From Phytomonas francai (lineage: Eukaryota > Euglenozoa > Kinetoplastea > Trypanosomatida > Trypanosomatidae): a stretch of 64,000 bases of DNA. Position numbers and translations under genes: made by a program. The stretch is taken from assembly GCA_001766655.1 (NCBI GenBank), contig MJCC01000008.1:439881-503880 (forward strand), read 5' to 3'. The notes below the pieces were generated by a model. That model worked only from the letters and a program-made list of their open reading frames with translations. It had not been told where the DNA came from and made no database searches. Positions 48,805-57,374 of this stretch are shown one piece after another; positions within the stretch are counted from its first letter, which is position 1; each line of letters begins with the position of its first letter.

Positions 48805-49167
48805 AGCATTTCTGGTTTTACAAATATCCCAGACAGAGTTGCTTTGATATAAAAAGAAGAAGATCATTGCATATATTCTCTAATACTTTTTCCCCCGAAG
48901 GCACTCACCATATTCTAAGAAAAGGAGAGGGGTGGGGGGAGTAGCACTTATCGAGAGGTTGGGGAAGCAAGCAGAAAAAGGGAAAAGCTGCTACTAATCC
49001 CTCCATAGAGCCGTTTTAGCGTAGGGGTCAGCTTCTTTTCTTCATGACGGGAAAAATGGTCACCAAAAATGTTCTTCCCCTCCATTAGCCTTCTCACACC
49101 TTTTTCTTTCTATTTAAAAAGGATCTATCTCAATTCTATAGTTAAGGGTGTTCGCATCTCTCAAAGG
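48805..49167. other. Intergenic spacer
   Basis: No gene seen. The frame of the next gene is open from an ATG at 49069, but conserved sequence begins only after 49168, so this stretch is probably 5' UTR. Confidence 0.45.
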
Positions 49168-49965
49168 ATGGTATCCTCAGAGGAAGAAATTGCCATGCTC
49201 CTCAATATGTACGGCGAGGAGTGCACCCAAAGCGAGGACCACCCCAACAGGCTGCAACTTCACTTGCCGTTTTCGTTTGAACTCGAGATTTCGCTGCCGG
49301 GAGGGTATTTCGAGGAGAACTATCCCCAACTTTTCGTGAAGAGTGCCCCTAACGTGCAGTTGGGGGGGGCATTTTCTGCGGAGCTCCACCAGCGGATGCG
49401 GGAGGAAATTCCCCTCGGCACTCCGATGCTCGTGAATCTCGTCAACTTAGCTCAGGTCCTCGCTCAGGAATTCGGTGAGGAAAGAGAAAATCAGAAGGAA
49501 AGCTTAGCTGCGCAACAAAAAGACGCGGAGGATGCCCTTTTACGCGAAAGATCTCTACTAGAGAGCTCCGCGATTCCAATTTGGCCTGGAGAGCCTCTAG
49601 TGGATCGTCGTTCAAAGTTTCTCGCACATCTCGCACCTGTGCGGAGTGTTCGAGAAGCCATGCAAGTCGTAAACACTCTGCGAGGAGAAAAGCATATTAG
49701 GGAAGCTGCCCATCCAACGATATGGGCGTATCGTTTTACGGATGAAAAAGGCGTTCTTCATCAGGACTCTGACGACGATGGGGAGTCGGGTGCCTCGATT
49801 AAAATGATGTTTTTGCTAGATCATTTAAAAGTAGATGGATTTATCGTGGTCGTCACGCGTTGGTGGGGAGGGATTTTGCTTGGACCGGATCGGTTTAAGC
49901 ATATCATGGGGGTTACAAAAGATATTTTATTAACCATACCGGAGCGGGAAAGTTCGAAATCCTAG
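49168..49965 (+). CDS. RWD-IMPACT domain protein (YIH1/IMPACT family)
   Basis: A 265-residue protein if it starts at the ATG at 49168, where the RWD domain begins (EEEIAMLLNMYGEEC); an upstream in-frame ATG at 49069 would add 33 residues. The RWD domain (~1-105) includes LPFSFELEISLPGGYFEENYP. The IMPACT domain (~135-260) has DRRSKFLAHLAPVRSV, HPTIWAYRF, DDDGESGASIKMMFLLDHL and VVVTRWWGGILLGPDRFKHI. In yeast and animals, YIH1/IMPACT binds GCN1 through RWD and dampens activation of the eIF2-alpha kinase GCN2. A similar role in the stress response of translation is expected but untested here. Both domains are intact. Confidence 0.9.
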   Translation: MVSSEEEIAMLLNMYGEECTQSEDHPNRLQLHLPFSFELEISLPGGYFEENYPQLFVKSAPNVQLGGAFSAELHQRMREEIPLGTPMLVNLVNLAQVLAQEFGEERENQKESLAAQQKDAEDALLRERSLLESSAIPIWPGEPLVDRRSKFLAHLAPVRSVREAMQVVNTLRGEKHIREAAHPTIWAYRFTDEKGVLHQDSDDDGESGASIKMMFLLDHLKVDGFIVVVTRWWGGILLGPDRFKHIMGVTKDILLTIPERESSKS

Positions 49966-50490
49966 GTTTTAAAGGGCTATAATGTTAACAGTCATTTTTA
50001 TTTTCATTTGCCATCTTATTCTTTTTTTCCTGCTACCATGCATGATGAGGTGTTAACGAATAATAAATTGTAATAATCTTTTCCAACAACAGGTGCTCCA
50101 GTTTGCGAAGGAATGAAGCAAAGATGTGTTCACTGCTACGCCACTTTTGGAGATTATTCTACGTTTGCGGTAAAGATCGATAAAGCTTCAGCCATTCATG
50201 CAGTACAATCTTGTGGAGGTATTTCTTCTTCTTATCGGCCATATTTCCATTCCTTCCTTCTGTGTTTGATGGCGGAGGCTCGGAGGATCTAGCGAATGGA
50301 ATGTGGGGGAAGAGTAGTTGTTTTCGTAGCGTTCAAATGCGGTATGCGATGCATTTCCTCACCCCTCCCTCTTTTTTTTCTATGGCTTCTCTGGGATTGC
50401 GTTTTATTGCCAAAACTGCAGCTTTTTCTTTTTTTTTGTAGTTTACAGTACCTTTCTATCCTACGACGAAGGTCGTGCGCGTATCGTTCG
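49966..50490. other. Intergenic spacer with strong acceptor signal
   Basis: No gene seen. An open frame from 50296 runs into the next gene but crosses the pyrimidine-AG signal at 50422-50441 and encodes hydrophobic, unconserved residues. Confidence 0.5.
50422..50441 (+). promoter_or_regulatory. Candidate spliced-leader acceptor before methylthioribose-1-phosphate isomerase
   Basis: CTTTTTC followed by a T run and GTAG, with AG at 50440-50441. The first ATG after it is at 50491, which decides the start of the gene. Confidence 0.6.
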
Positions 50491-52090
50491 ATGAACACGG
50501 ACCCCCGAGAGCCGCTACCGAGTGAAGTGATGTCGAACGCGCCCGGGGAGGCGGGCGGGGTTGTGGAGGCGATTCAGTACCGCCGGGGCTCGCTTCGCCT
50601 GCTGGACCAGCGTAGGCTCCCGCTCGAGACGGTCTACGACGCGGTCCACAGCGTCCAGGACGTCTTCGACGCGATCCGGGAGATGCGCGTGCGGGGCGCC
50701 CCCGCGATCGCCGTGAGCGCCGCCCTCGGCCTCGCCGTCGCCGCGCACGAGCGCCTCGCGGCCGGCGACTTCGCCGACGACGCCGCGGCCGCCCGGGCGT
50801 TCCTGCGCGACGGCCTCGCCCGCCTCGCCTCCGCGCGGCCGACGGCGGTGAACCTCGCGAAGTGCCTCACGCGTCTCGCGCGCGAGCTGGACGAGGTCGA
50901 GGCCGGCCTCAGTAACGAGGGCCTCAATACGGAGGGCGGCCTGCGCACGCCCGCGGGGGTTGTCACAGTCAACCCGGGGCTCGTCGAGGCNNNNNNNNNN
51001 NNNNNNNNNNNNNNNNNNNNNNNNNNNNNNNNNNNNNNNNNNNNNNNNNNNNNNNNNNNNNNNNNNNNNNNNNNNNNNNNNNNNNNNNNNNNNNNNNNNN
51101 NNNNNNNNNNNNNNNNNNNNNNNNNNNNNNNNNNNNNNNNNNNNNNNNNNNNNNNNNNNNNNNNNNNNNNNNNNNNNNNNNNNNNNNNNNNNNNNNNNNN
51201 NNNNNNNNNNNNNNNNNNNNNNNNNNNNNNNNNNNNNNNNNNNNNNNNNNNNNNNNNNNNNNNNNNNNNNNNNNNNNNNNNNNNNNNNNNNNNNNNNNNN
51301 NNNNNGTAACGAGGGCCTCAATACGGAGGGCGGCCCGCGCACGCCCGCGGGGGTTGTGACAGCCTTCACGGCGCTCGCCGAGGCCGTCCTGGCCGAGGAC
51401 GTCGCGCTGAACGCGGGGATTCTGCGCCACGGCGCGGGGCATCTCCTGCGCCGCGCCCCCCCCGCCGCCGCGCTGCGGCTGCTCACGATTTGCAACACCG
51501 GCGCGCTCGCGACGACGCGGGACGGGACGGCGCTGGGGGTCGTCCGCGGGGTCTTCCGCGCCGGCCGGCTCGCGCGGCTCTACGCGTGCGAGACGCGGCC
51601 GTGGAACCAGGGCGCGCGGCTGACCGTCTACGAGTGCGTGCGAGAGGGGATCCCGTGCACGCTGATCTGCGATAGCGCCGCCGCCGCGCTCATGGCGCGC
51701 ACGCCGCTCGACGCCGTCGTCGTCGGGGCCGACCGCGTCTGCCAGAACGGGGATACGGCGAATAAGATCGGGACCTACCACCTCGCCGTCGCCGCGCGCC
51801 ACCACGGCGTCCCCTTCTACGTCGCCGCGCCCACCACCACGCTCGATCCGGAGACCCCAGACGGGGGGAAGGTCCCCATCGAGGAGCGCGGCCCGGAGGA
51901 GATCACGACGGACATGCTCACCAAGCGGCGCATCGTCGCAGAGGGGCCGAGTTTGACGGTGTGGAACCCGGTTTTTGATATCACGCCTGCGGAGCTCATC
52001 ACGGGGGGGATTATCACCGAGAAGGGCGTTTTCGAACCCCGAGGCACCGCGCCGTACTTTGATATCCAGGCAATCATCGATGCAAAGTAA
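50491..52090 (+). CDS. MRI1: Methylthioribose-1-phosphate isomerase, interrupted by an assembly gap
   Basis: Converts methylthioribose-1-phosphate to methylthioribulose-1-phosphate in methionine salvage. The N-terminal helical part has [37 protein letters not shown] and [12 protein letters not shown]. The core after the gap has [12 protein letters not shown] with the catalytic Cys (codon 51491-51493). It continues with [36 protein letters not shown] with the catalytic Asp (codon 51731-51733), [11 protein letters not shown], and [23 protein letters not shown]. These separate it from the related eIF2B subunits. Between ARPTAVNL and the core lies a 19-codon unit found on both sides of 315 N. The two halves are in different frames, so the true gap is two more than a multiple of three. 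Confidence 0.92.
50912..50968 (+). repeat. 57-bp direct repeat, copy before the gap
   Basis: Matches 51306-51362 with two mismatches (positions 31 and 53 of the unit). It is 19 codons long, encoding NEGLNTEGG(L/P)RTPAGVVT. Confidence 0.95.
50991..51305. other. Assembly gap (315 N)
   Basis: Lies inside the methylthioribose-1-phosphate isomerase gene between two copies of a 57-bp repeat; flanking frames disagree, so the stated length is wrong. Confidence 0.99.
51306..51362 (+). repeat. 57-bp direct repeat, copy after the gap
   Basis: Partner of 50912-50968. One copy alone would give roughly the normal enzyme length here, so the extra copy is either a true expansion or duplicated contig ends. 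Confidence 0.95.
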
Positions 52091-52750
52091 ACTCATATAG
52101 ATTATTGGTCGCCTCTCTCCATCTCTACACCAGACCACTCAACATGTGGCCTTTACTTTTCTCACGAAGGGGTGTGTGTGGGGGGGGTTACCCTTTATTG
52201 GAAAGGGACGAAAAGTTTGAACCGTAACGAAAAAGTAAACGAGTCGCTGTTATAAAGAAGTTTGATTCATGGAGGGGTTATCCTACGTTTTAAAGGGATC
52301 GTTTGCTGGTTAAAATCCGATAAAATACACCTGCGCGGTAGTTTTCACCTTGGGATAAGGGAGGCCGTATAGTGTGGCATCCTCCTCCTTTTCTTTTTTG
52401 TAATGATTGACTTAGCCTATTATGTTTTTTTCCTGTTTCATAATAATCGTATCTAAAAGGGTGGGGCAACTTGTTTTTTTTTTCCCTTCATTCACGGTTG
52501 GAAATGAAAGTGACAGAAACCAAAGATGAGTTCCATTCAGGTCATTCTTTTTTACCCCCATGGAAGTGTCATTGATATGAAAACATCAAAGCATTCCTTT
52601 TATTTAGTAAATTATTAAGGGTACTTGCTTGCATATATAGAGCGTAGAGGGAGCGCTAAGCGGAGGCCACCGTGGAAAGAAGTTTTCTTTTGTATATACT
52701 TCATTTTTTTTCCCAAATTCCCCCACCCATTACTAGTTCATATTCCTTGC
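52091..52750. other. Intergenic spacer
   Basis: No gene seen. An open frame from a TTG at 52625 leads into the next gene but crosses the acceptor signal at 52700-52736. Confidence 0.45.
52700..52736 (+). promoter_or_regulatory. Candidate spliced-leader acceptor before the ferrochelatase homologue
   Basis: A T/C-rich tract (TTCATTTTTTTTCCC, then CCCCCACCCATT) ending in AG at 52735-52736, 15 nt before the ATG at 52751. Confidence 0.6.
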
Positions 52751-54100
52751 ATGTTAGGACGTCTCTCTCTGCCAGCGGAATACAACACACGGCGGCGCTA
52801 TGCAATTTTACTTCTTTACGAAGGTGCACCTTCTTTATTAACGTATTGGAACGTCGCGTGTTTTCTTGCTGAGCATCTGAAATCGAGACGCCTAGTGGAT
52901 ACCCTCCCGCGTTGCATTTGGTATCCTATTCTCTATTTACTGGTTCTTCCATGGCGAACCTTTTACGAAACCCGTTCTCAAGCACCTTTTTGGATTCCTT
53001 CCAGCCATTTGACGTTCCACACGCCGTCATTATTGCAAACAGGGGAATATCCCCCCCAAAACAGCTCGCACGGGAAGGCAGTGTGTGTTTACCACCTCCT
53101 CCTGCTCGTTCGATATCTTAAAATGGTAATGCGGGATTTGATTCCGCGTCTTTTCCCCTCTTCCCGCACCGGCGAGATCTCAGTGCAGATCGAGGTCGCC
53201 TTTTCTTCCCAACCCCGCTCTGTGGATGCCGCGCTGGAGCGTTTTCACCTTCTCGGAAATTACACTGGTGTCAAGGATAGTAAACAGGCCCCGGCATGTG
53301 TAGAGGAGGAGCATCTCGTGGTGATGCCGCTTTATCCTCAATACAGCTCCGTACATACCGCCGTTGCGTTTGACGTCCTCACCAATTCAAGATACTTCGC
53401 CTCGCATCGAACGGTACCACATCTTCACTTTTTGAGAAGCTACGCAACGAAAGCGGCCTACATTAGCGCGCTGACAATGTCGATTCGGCAGTATTGCGCA
53501 GCGCACGGCGCGCCTGATTGGCTTTTTGTCGTGTTCGATGGTCTTTCAAGGCGGTTTATTACCTCCGGGGATTGTTATCAGGTGGAATGCCAGCGCACGT
53601 TCACCGCGCTCCGCGAGGCGCTCTCCGTTAATGGCAACAACTCCACTACGACGACAGAGGCGGAGGAAAGTGCCCTTGAAAAGGGAGCTTTTTCTTCCTC
53701 TTCAACTTCCCCTACGGAGCTTTTAAATTATGTGATTCCGTCAAATCGCATCACAATTAGCTTTCTCGACTGGGGAGTGGAGCCATCTTTGGAGCCCTCC
53801 CCCAGGCACGTTGTCGCTGGCATCGCCGCGCAGTTTCGGCAGATGAAGAAGGAAATTAGTACATCGGCTCCTGATGAAAGCGAAAAAGAGAATAAATCGT
53901 CGAAAGCTTTGGGAACAGCATATTTTGTTTGCCCAGGAATGGCTGTGGATGATATCCGATCCTTGCATCTTGTGCGAAACCAATTATGTGAGCAATGCCT
54001 GGAACTGGGTTGGCTGCGGGCAGAGTACATTCCAGCTATGAATGAATCCTTCGAACAAGTTAAAATGTTAGCGAATATCATCTTGGAATACATACGTTAG
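52751..54100 (+). CDS. Ferrochelatase homologue lacking both catalytic residues
   Basis: A 449-residue protein with ferrochelatase landmarks in order: RRYAILLLYEGAPSLLTYW, RRLVDTLPRCIWYPILYLLVLP, VVMPLYPQYSSVHTAV, PDWLFVVFDGLSRRFITSGD with CYQVECQRT, YFVCPGMAVDD, and YIPAMNESFEQVKMLANI. It resembles bacterial HemH most closely. Ferrochelatase inserts iron into protoporphyrin IX. Here the invariant catalytic His of the (Y/F)HG motif is Asp263, and the Glu of the DCLE motif is Arg403. The protein is therefore probably not a ferrochelatase in activity; it may bind haem or a porphyrin. Insertions at ~75-120 and ~290-310 (Thr/Ser/Glu-rich) lengthen it over the ~320-residue bacterial enzyme. Homology is confident; loss of function is inferred. 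Confidence 0.82.
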   Translation: MLGRLSLPAEYNTRRRYAILLLYEGAPSLLTYWNVACFLAEHLKSRRLVDTLPRCIWYPILYLLVLPWRTFYETRSQAPFWIPSSHLTFHTPSLLQTGEYPPQNSSHGKAVCVYHLLLLVRYLKMVMRDLIPRLFPSSRTGEISVQIEVAFSSQPRSVDAALERFHLLGNYTGVKDSKQAPACVEEEHLVVMPLYPQYSSVHTAVAFDVLTNSRYFASHRTVPHLHFLRSYATKAAYISALTMSIRQYCAAHGAPDWLFVVFDGLSRRFITSGDCYQVECQRTFTALREALSVNGNNSTTTTEAEESALEKGAFSSSSTSPTELLNYVIPSNRITISFLDWGVEPSLEPSPRHVVAGIAAQFRQMKKEISTSAPDESEKENKSSKALGTAYFVCPGMAVDDIRSLHLVRNQLCEQCLELGWLRAEYIPAMNESFEQVKMLANIILEYIR

Positions 54101-55265
54101 GCTACCAAAAATAAAAAATGAATAAATATCTCCATTCGCATATCTAAATATGTGTATCTATTTATTTATATAGGTATGGGGTATATACAACGATAATAAC
54201 CCTTTTATTTTCTCTTTCCATAATACAAACGGTTCTTTCGTATATCTGTGCTAAGCGTGTGTATGCGCGCATTTAAAGTTCCATCGTGTATTGTGTATTT
54301 TCCGAAGCTTGCAATCTAGACGGGGTGAGGGGGGGAAGTGACATGTCAGTGAAAATACTACTGTCAGGATCCTGTTTGGTAGGGTGTGTCGAACCAACGG
54401 GTTTACCGAGCCCCCAGCGCGTGGGCATGTCCCACTCCCTATAAACGCGCGTTCCAAGCCCGAATGATTCGCCACATGTTGGTGTGATTCTTCTTTTCCT
54501 GAATGTATAATTTTGAAGAATCATAGAAAAGGAAGAGCTTTGCTGGATGTCTGCGTGGCATTCATGACGATCCTCCGACAGACACGTTTGCTTCAAGCCG
54601 GCTTATCGCCTTCTTTTTGGTTACATCAAATGACACCGAGGCTGAACCGATTCCGTGAGAATTCATTGGAATGGCTAATCAGTTCAGGAAAGTAAAATTT
54701 GTTACGAATACAATCAAAAATTGGTGTTACATCACCATATCCAATATCTATTCCGCTTTTCCACTCAAAAAGAAGGTGCAGGTAGGCGGGTGCGAAAAGA
54801 AATATAGGAAGCTTTCTTTCTTTTCAACGAAAATGTTTAAGAGTCGGAAAAAGACCGCCTTACTAAACACATCAAAAAATCGGTTTGTAACAGAAAAACA
54901 GTATAAAAGCTGCCTCAGCGCAACCTGCTTAATTATTCACTATGTTCGCTATTGACAGTTCACTAATGGTTTATCTGTGTTTTGTGGCATGGCTTCACCT
55001 TGGGCTTCAGTCGGGTAGCTTCCATGCCAGGTTAAACATCCCGTTCTATCGTGCCTTTTCCCATCCTTGTTTTGATATTCTCGCTTGTCTGCTTGACAAA
55101 GGTGATTTCTCGTTTTACCAAGTCCTACCTAAACCTACCTAGACCACTGCTGAAAAGGTTGAGCCGGCCCCGACGTTTTTCCGCCTTTCAGAAACCTCAT
55201 TTGTATATTTTCGTCCGCCCCCTCCTATACGATTTTATTTTTGAATTCACCCTTTCCTTTCCGTG
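54101..55265. other. Intergenic spacer with a GC-rich island
   Basis: About 1.2 kb without a supported gene. A GC-rich island at 54395-54470 contains the imperfect palindrome GGGCATGTCCC; I could not fold it as a tRNA. A 94-codon ATG frame at 54671-54955 encodes a Lys-rich peptide with no recognisable features and is probably chance. Confidence 0.45.
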
Positions 55266-56315
55266 ATGACGCTGCCACCGATGGAGCCCGGCGTGAGCGG
55301 GATGCGGCGGCGGAATTTCCTGGTCGAGCGGAACCGCCTCCGGCGGGAGCGCTACGCGCCGGTGCGCGCCGCCCTCGAGGACGAGGACCGCCGCCTCGCG
55401 GAGAAGCGGCAGGCCGCGCGCGCCGTCTGGCGGCTGCCCCCCCGCGAAAACGGCGCCGCGGACGGCGGGCGGCCGCTGCCGGGCGGCGGGCCCCGCTCCG
55501 CACGGATGCGCGCGACGGAGGGCCAGCGAAACGTCAACGTCTACCGCCGCGAGCGCGAGGAGGCCGCGCGGAAGAAGGCCGCGTACAACGCCCTCTACGA
55601 CGCCGACATGCGGGAGCAGCTCGCGCTGCGCGAGGCCACGCTCGGCCAGATGAAGGCGGACGAGGCCCGCCAGATGGCCGCCCTCCGCGAGCTCAACGAG
55701 GAGGCGGACCGCAAGGCCACCGAACAGGCGCGGCTCGCGGCGGAGGAGAAGCGGGCGTACATGGTGCGCATGCGCGAGTCGAACCTTCGCGAGCTCGAGG
55801 AGCGCCGCCACCTCGCCGCCGAGCGCGAAAAGCAGGACCTCGCGCTCATGCGGCTTGTGGATCGGAACCTCTCCCACCGCGACGGCGTCGAGGCCTGGCG
55901 GACGAAAAATTTCACCCTCGCGCTGAAGATGCAGAACGAAAACGCGCACAAGGAGGCCATGGCCTGGGCGAAGCAGAATAAGTCGCGGAATGAGCAGGAA
56001 ATCGCGGGAATTATGGAACGCGATAAACGCCTCCTACAGCAGGAGATAGAGGCGAATGAGGAAAAGAAACGGCTTTTCCGACAAGAATTCGACGACTGCG
56101 TCGCGCGGGATCAGGAGTTTCGCAGAAAACACAATTACGACGAACCGAAGAGCGTCACCCGTCAGCGCAATGAACTCGCAGCCGAGTCTTTCAAGCTCAT
56201 GCAGCATGAACTGCGCCTCCGGCGGTCGGAAAATCAGCATCAATATAGAAAAGACCTGATGGATCAGATCGATGCGAAGCAAAAGTATCAGGTAGCTCAT
56301 TTGGATGAAGTGTAG
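55266..56315 (+). CDS. Glu/Arg-rich coiled-coil protein, trichohyalin/plectin-homology-like
   Basis: A 349-residue protein starting at the ATG at 55266, directly after an in-frame GTG. From ~85 to the end it is a continuous charged helix or coiled coil (YRREREEAARKKAAYNALYD, ARLAAEEKRAYMVRMRESNL). The end, EFRRKHNYDEPKSVTRQRNE then HQYRKDLMDQIDAKQKYQ, resembles the trichohyalin/plectin-homology region of flagellar proteins such as CFAP53, CFAP45 and MNS1, several of which lie inside doublet microtubules. The similarity is compositional plus the Y-x-K-x-L-x2-QI-x3-Q pattern, so the flagellar role is a suggestion. Third positions are nearly all G/C in the first 200 codons and mixed afterwards. 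Confidence 0.7.
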   Translation: MTLPPMEPGVSGMRRRNFLVERNRLRRERYAPVRAALEDEDRRLAEKRQAARAVWRLPPRENGAADGGRPLPGGGPRSARMRATEGQRNVNVYRREREEAARKKAAYNALYDADMREQLALREATLGQMKADEARQMAALRELNEEADRKATEQARLAAEEKRAYMVRMRESNLRELEERRHLAAEREKQDLALMRLVDRNLSHRDGVEAWRTKNFTLALKMQNENAHKEAMAWAKQNKSRNEQEIAGIMERDKRLLQQEIEANEEKKRLFRQEFDDCVARDQEFRRKHNYDEPKSVTRQRNELAAESFKLMQHELRLRRSENQHQYRKDLMDQIDAKQKYQVAHLDEV

Positions 56316-57374
56316 CCGCTAATAAAAGGAGGTGTGTGTGGGGGGGGGGATATGGGGATGTATGCTTTCGATCGTATGAATGGCAACGCATTCGTCCCCA
56401 AAGCGGCACATTTTCGAATCCAAAGGTATGAACCCACCCACGCAAAGAAGGGCAGTTCTGCACGTATTTAAGTCACTTTTCTTACGACGGATGGGTATTT
56501 AGTGATGTATGAAGAACTTTTACAATTACTTGCGTATGTATAAATATTAATGCACACATTGGTATTTGTGTGCGGGCAACCCACATATTGTAATTGAATC
56601 ATTGTCTTCTTTTTAGCTCAGCACGGGAAAATACATCCTTCAGGATGCACTTTGGTCTTAGGTGGCTGGAATCTTTTTCCCCTTGTATATATGATTGAGC
56701 TCTAATGTTTAGACATTTTCCTCAATAGCGTGCCCGTTTCCCTTCAATGATATCAAGAATGCGGTGCAGCGATTCAGTTTCTCAGAAATGTAAATATAGT
56801 GCAGAGGCTTCAACATTTTTTTTTTTTTGTAGAATCAATGCGATCGTGTATTGTTCTACTACACCCTCCACCTTTAAGCATGGAAGGGAAAACAAAACGT
56901 CCCTCTATTTTCTCTTCCAAACCTTTTTTTTCTGCACGATGCAAGGTGATGTTGATAGTACCTTTAGAAATGTATCAAAAAAAGAAATTGCACATATTTC
57001 TCATCGACTAATTGCATCCCCCCCCCCCCCCCCCTTTGGCTACTAGAAACAAGTTCTCTACATGTACAGCCTAGCGCATCCTCATGATAATGGTTTAATA
57101 AAATAACTTTTACCCATTTTTTTCTTCTTGAGGAGCAGCATAAGCAGACCTTCTCTCTGTGCTAAATGTGTCGTAGGGTCATCCAAACGCTTCAAAGTCT
57201 TGATAAATAGCATTTCAAGTATATTTTTCACATCACACAAATACATTTATGTGTCATAGATTAGTGATTTTATGAAAGAATCCGATAAACAATACGATTG
57301 GATCTTTAGTATAACTTGAGGAAGCGCATCCCCTGCATTCCGTGGTCCTTCAAACGGCTGCTCGCCACGCCGCG
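56316..57374. other. Intergenic spacer with C17 run
   Basis: About 1.06 kb without a clear gene. G run near 56340-56349 and an uninterrupted run of 17 C at 57018-57034. A pyrimidine-rich stretch at 57118-57129 precedes the VPS8-like gene. Confidence 0.5.

Noticed and set aside
50491..52090. eIF2B alpha/beta/delta-type subunit
   Set aside because: The catalytic Cys and Asp and the [12 protein letters not shown] and [11 protein letters not shown] blocks are those of methylthioribose-1-phosphate isomerase.
54380..54475. Minus-strand tRNA-like A and B boxes
   Set aside because: The T-arm and acceptor stem do not pair, so no tRNA can be folded.
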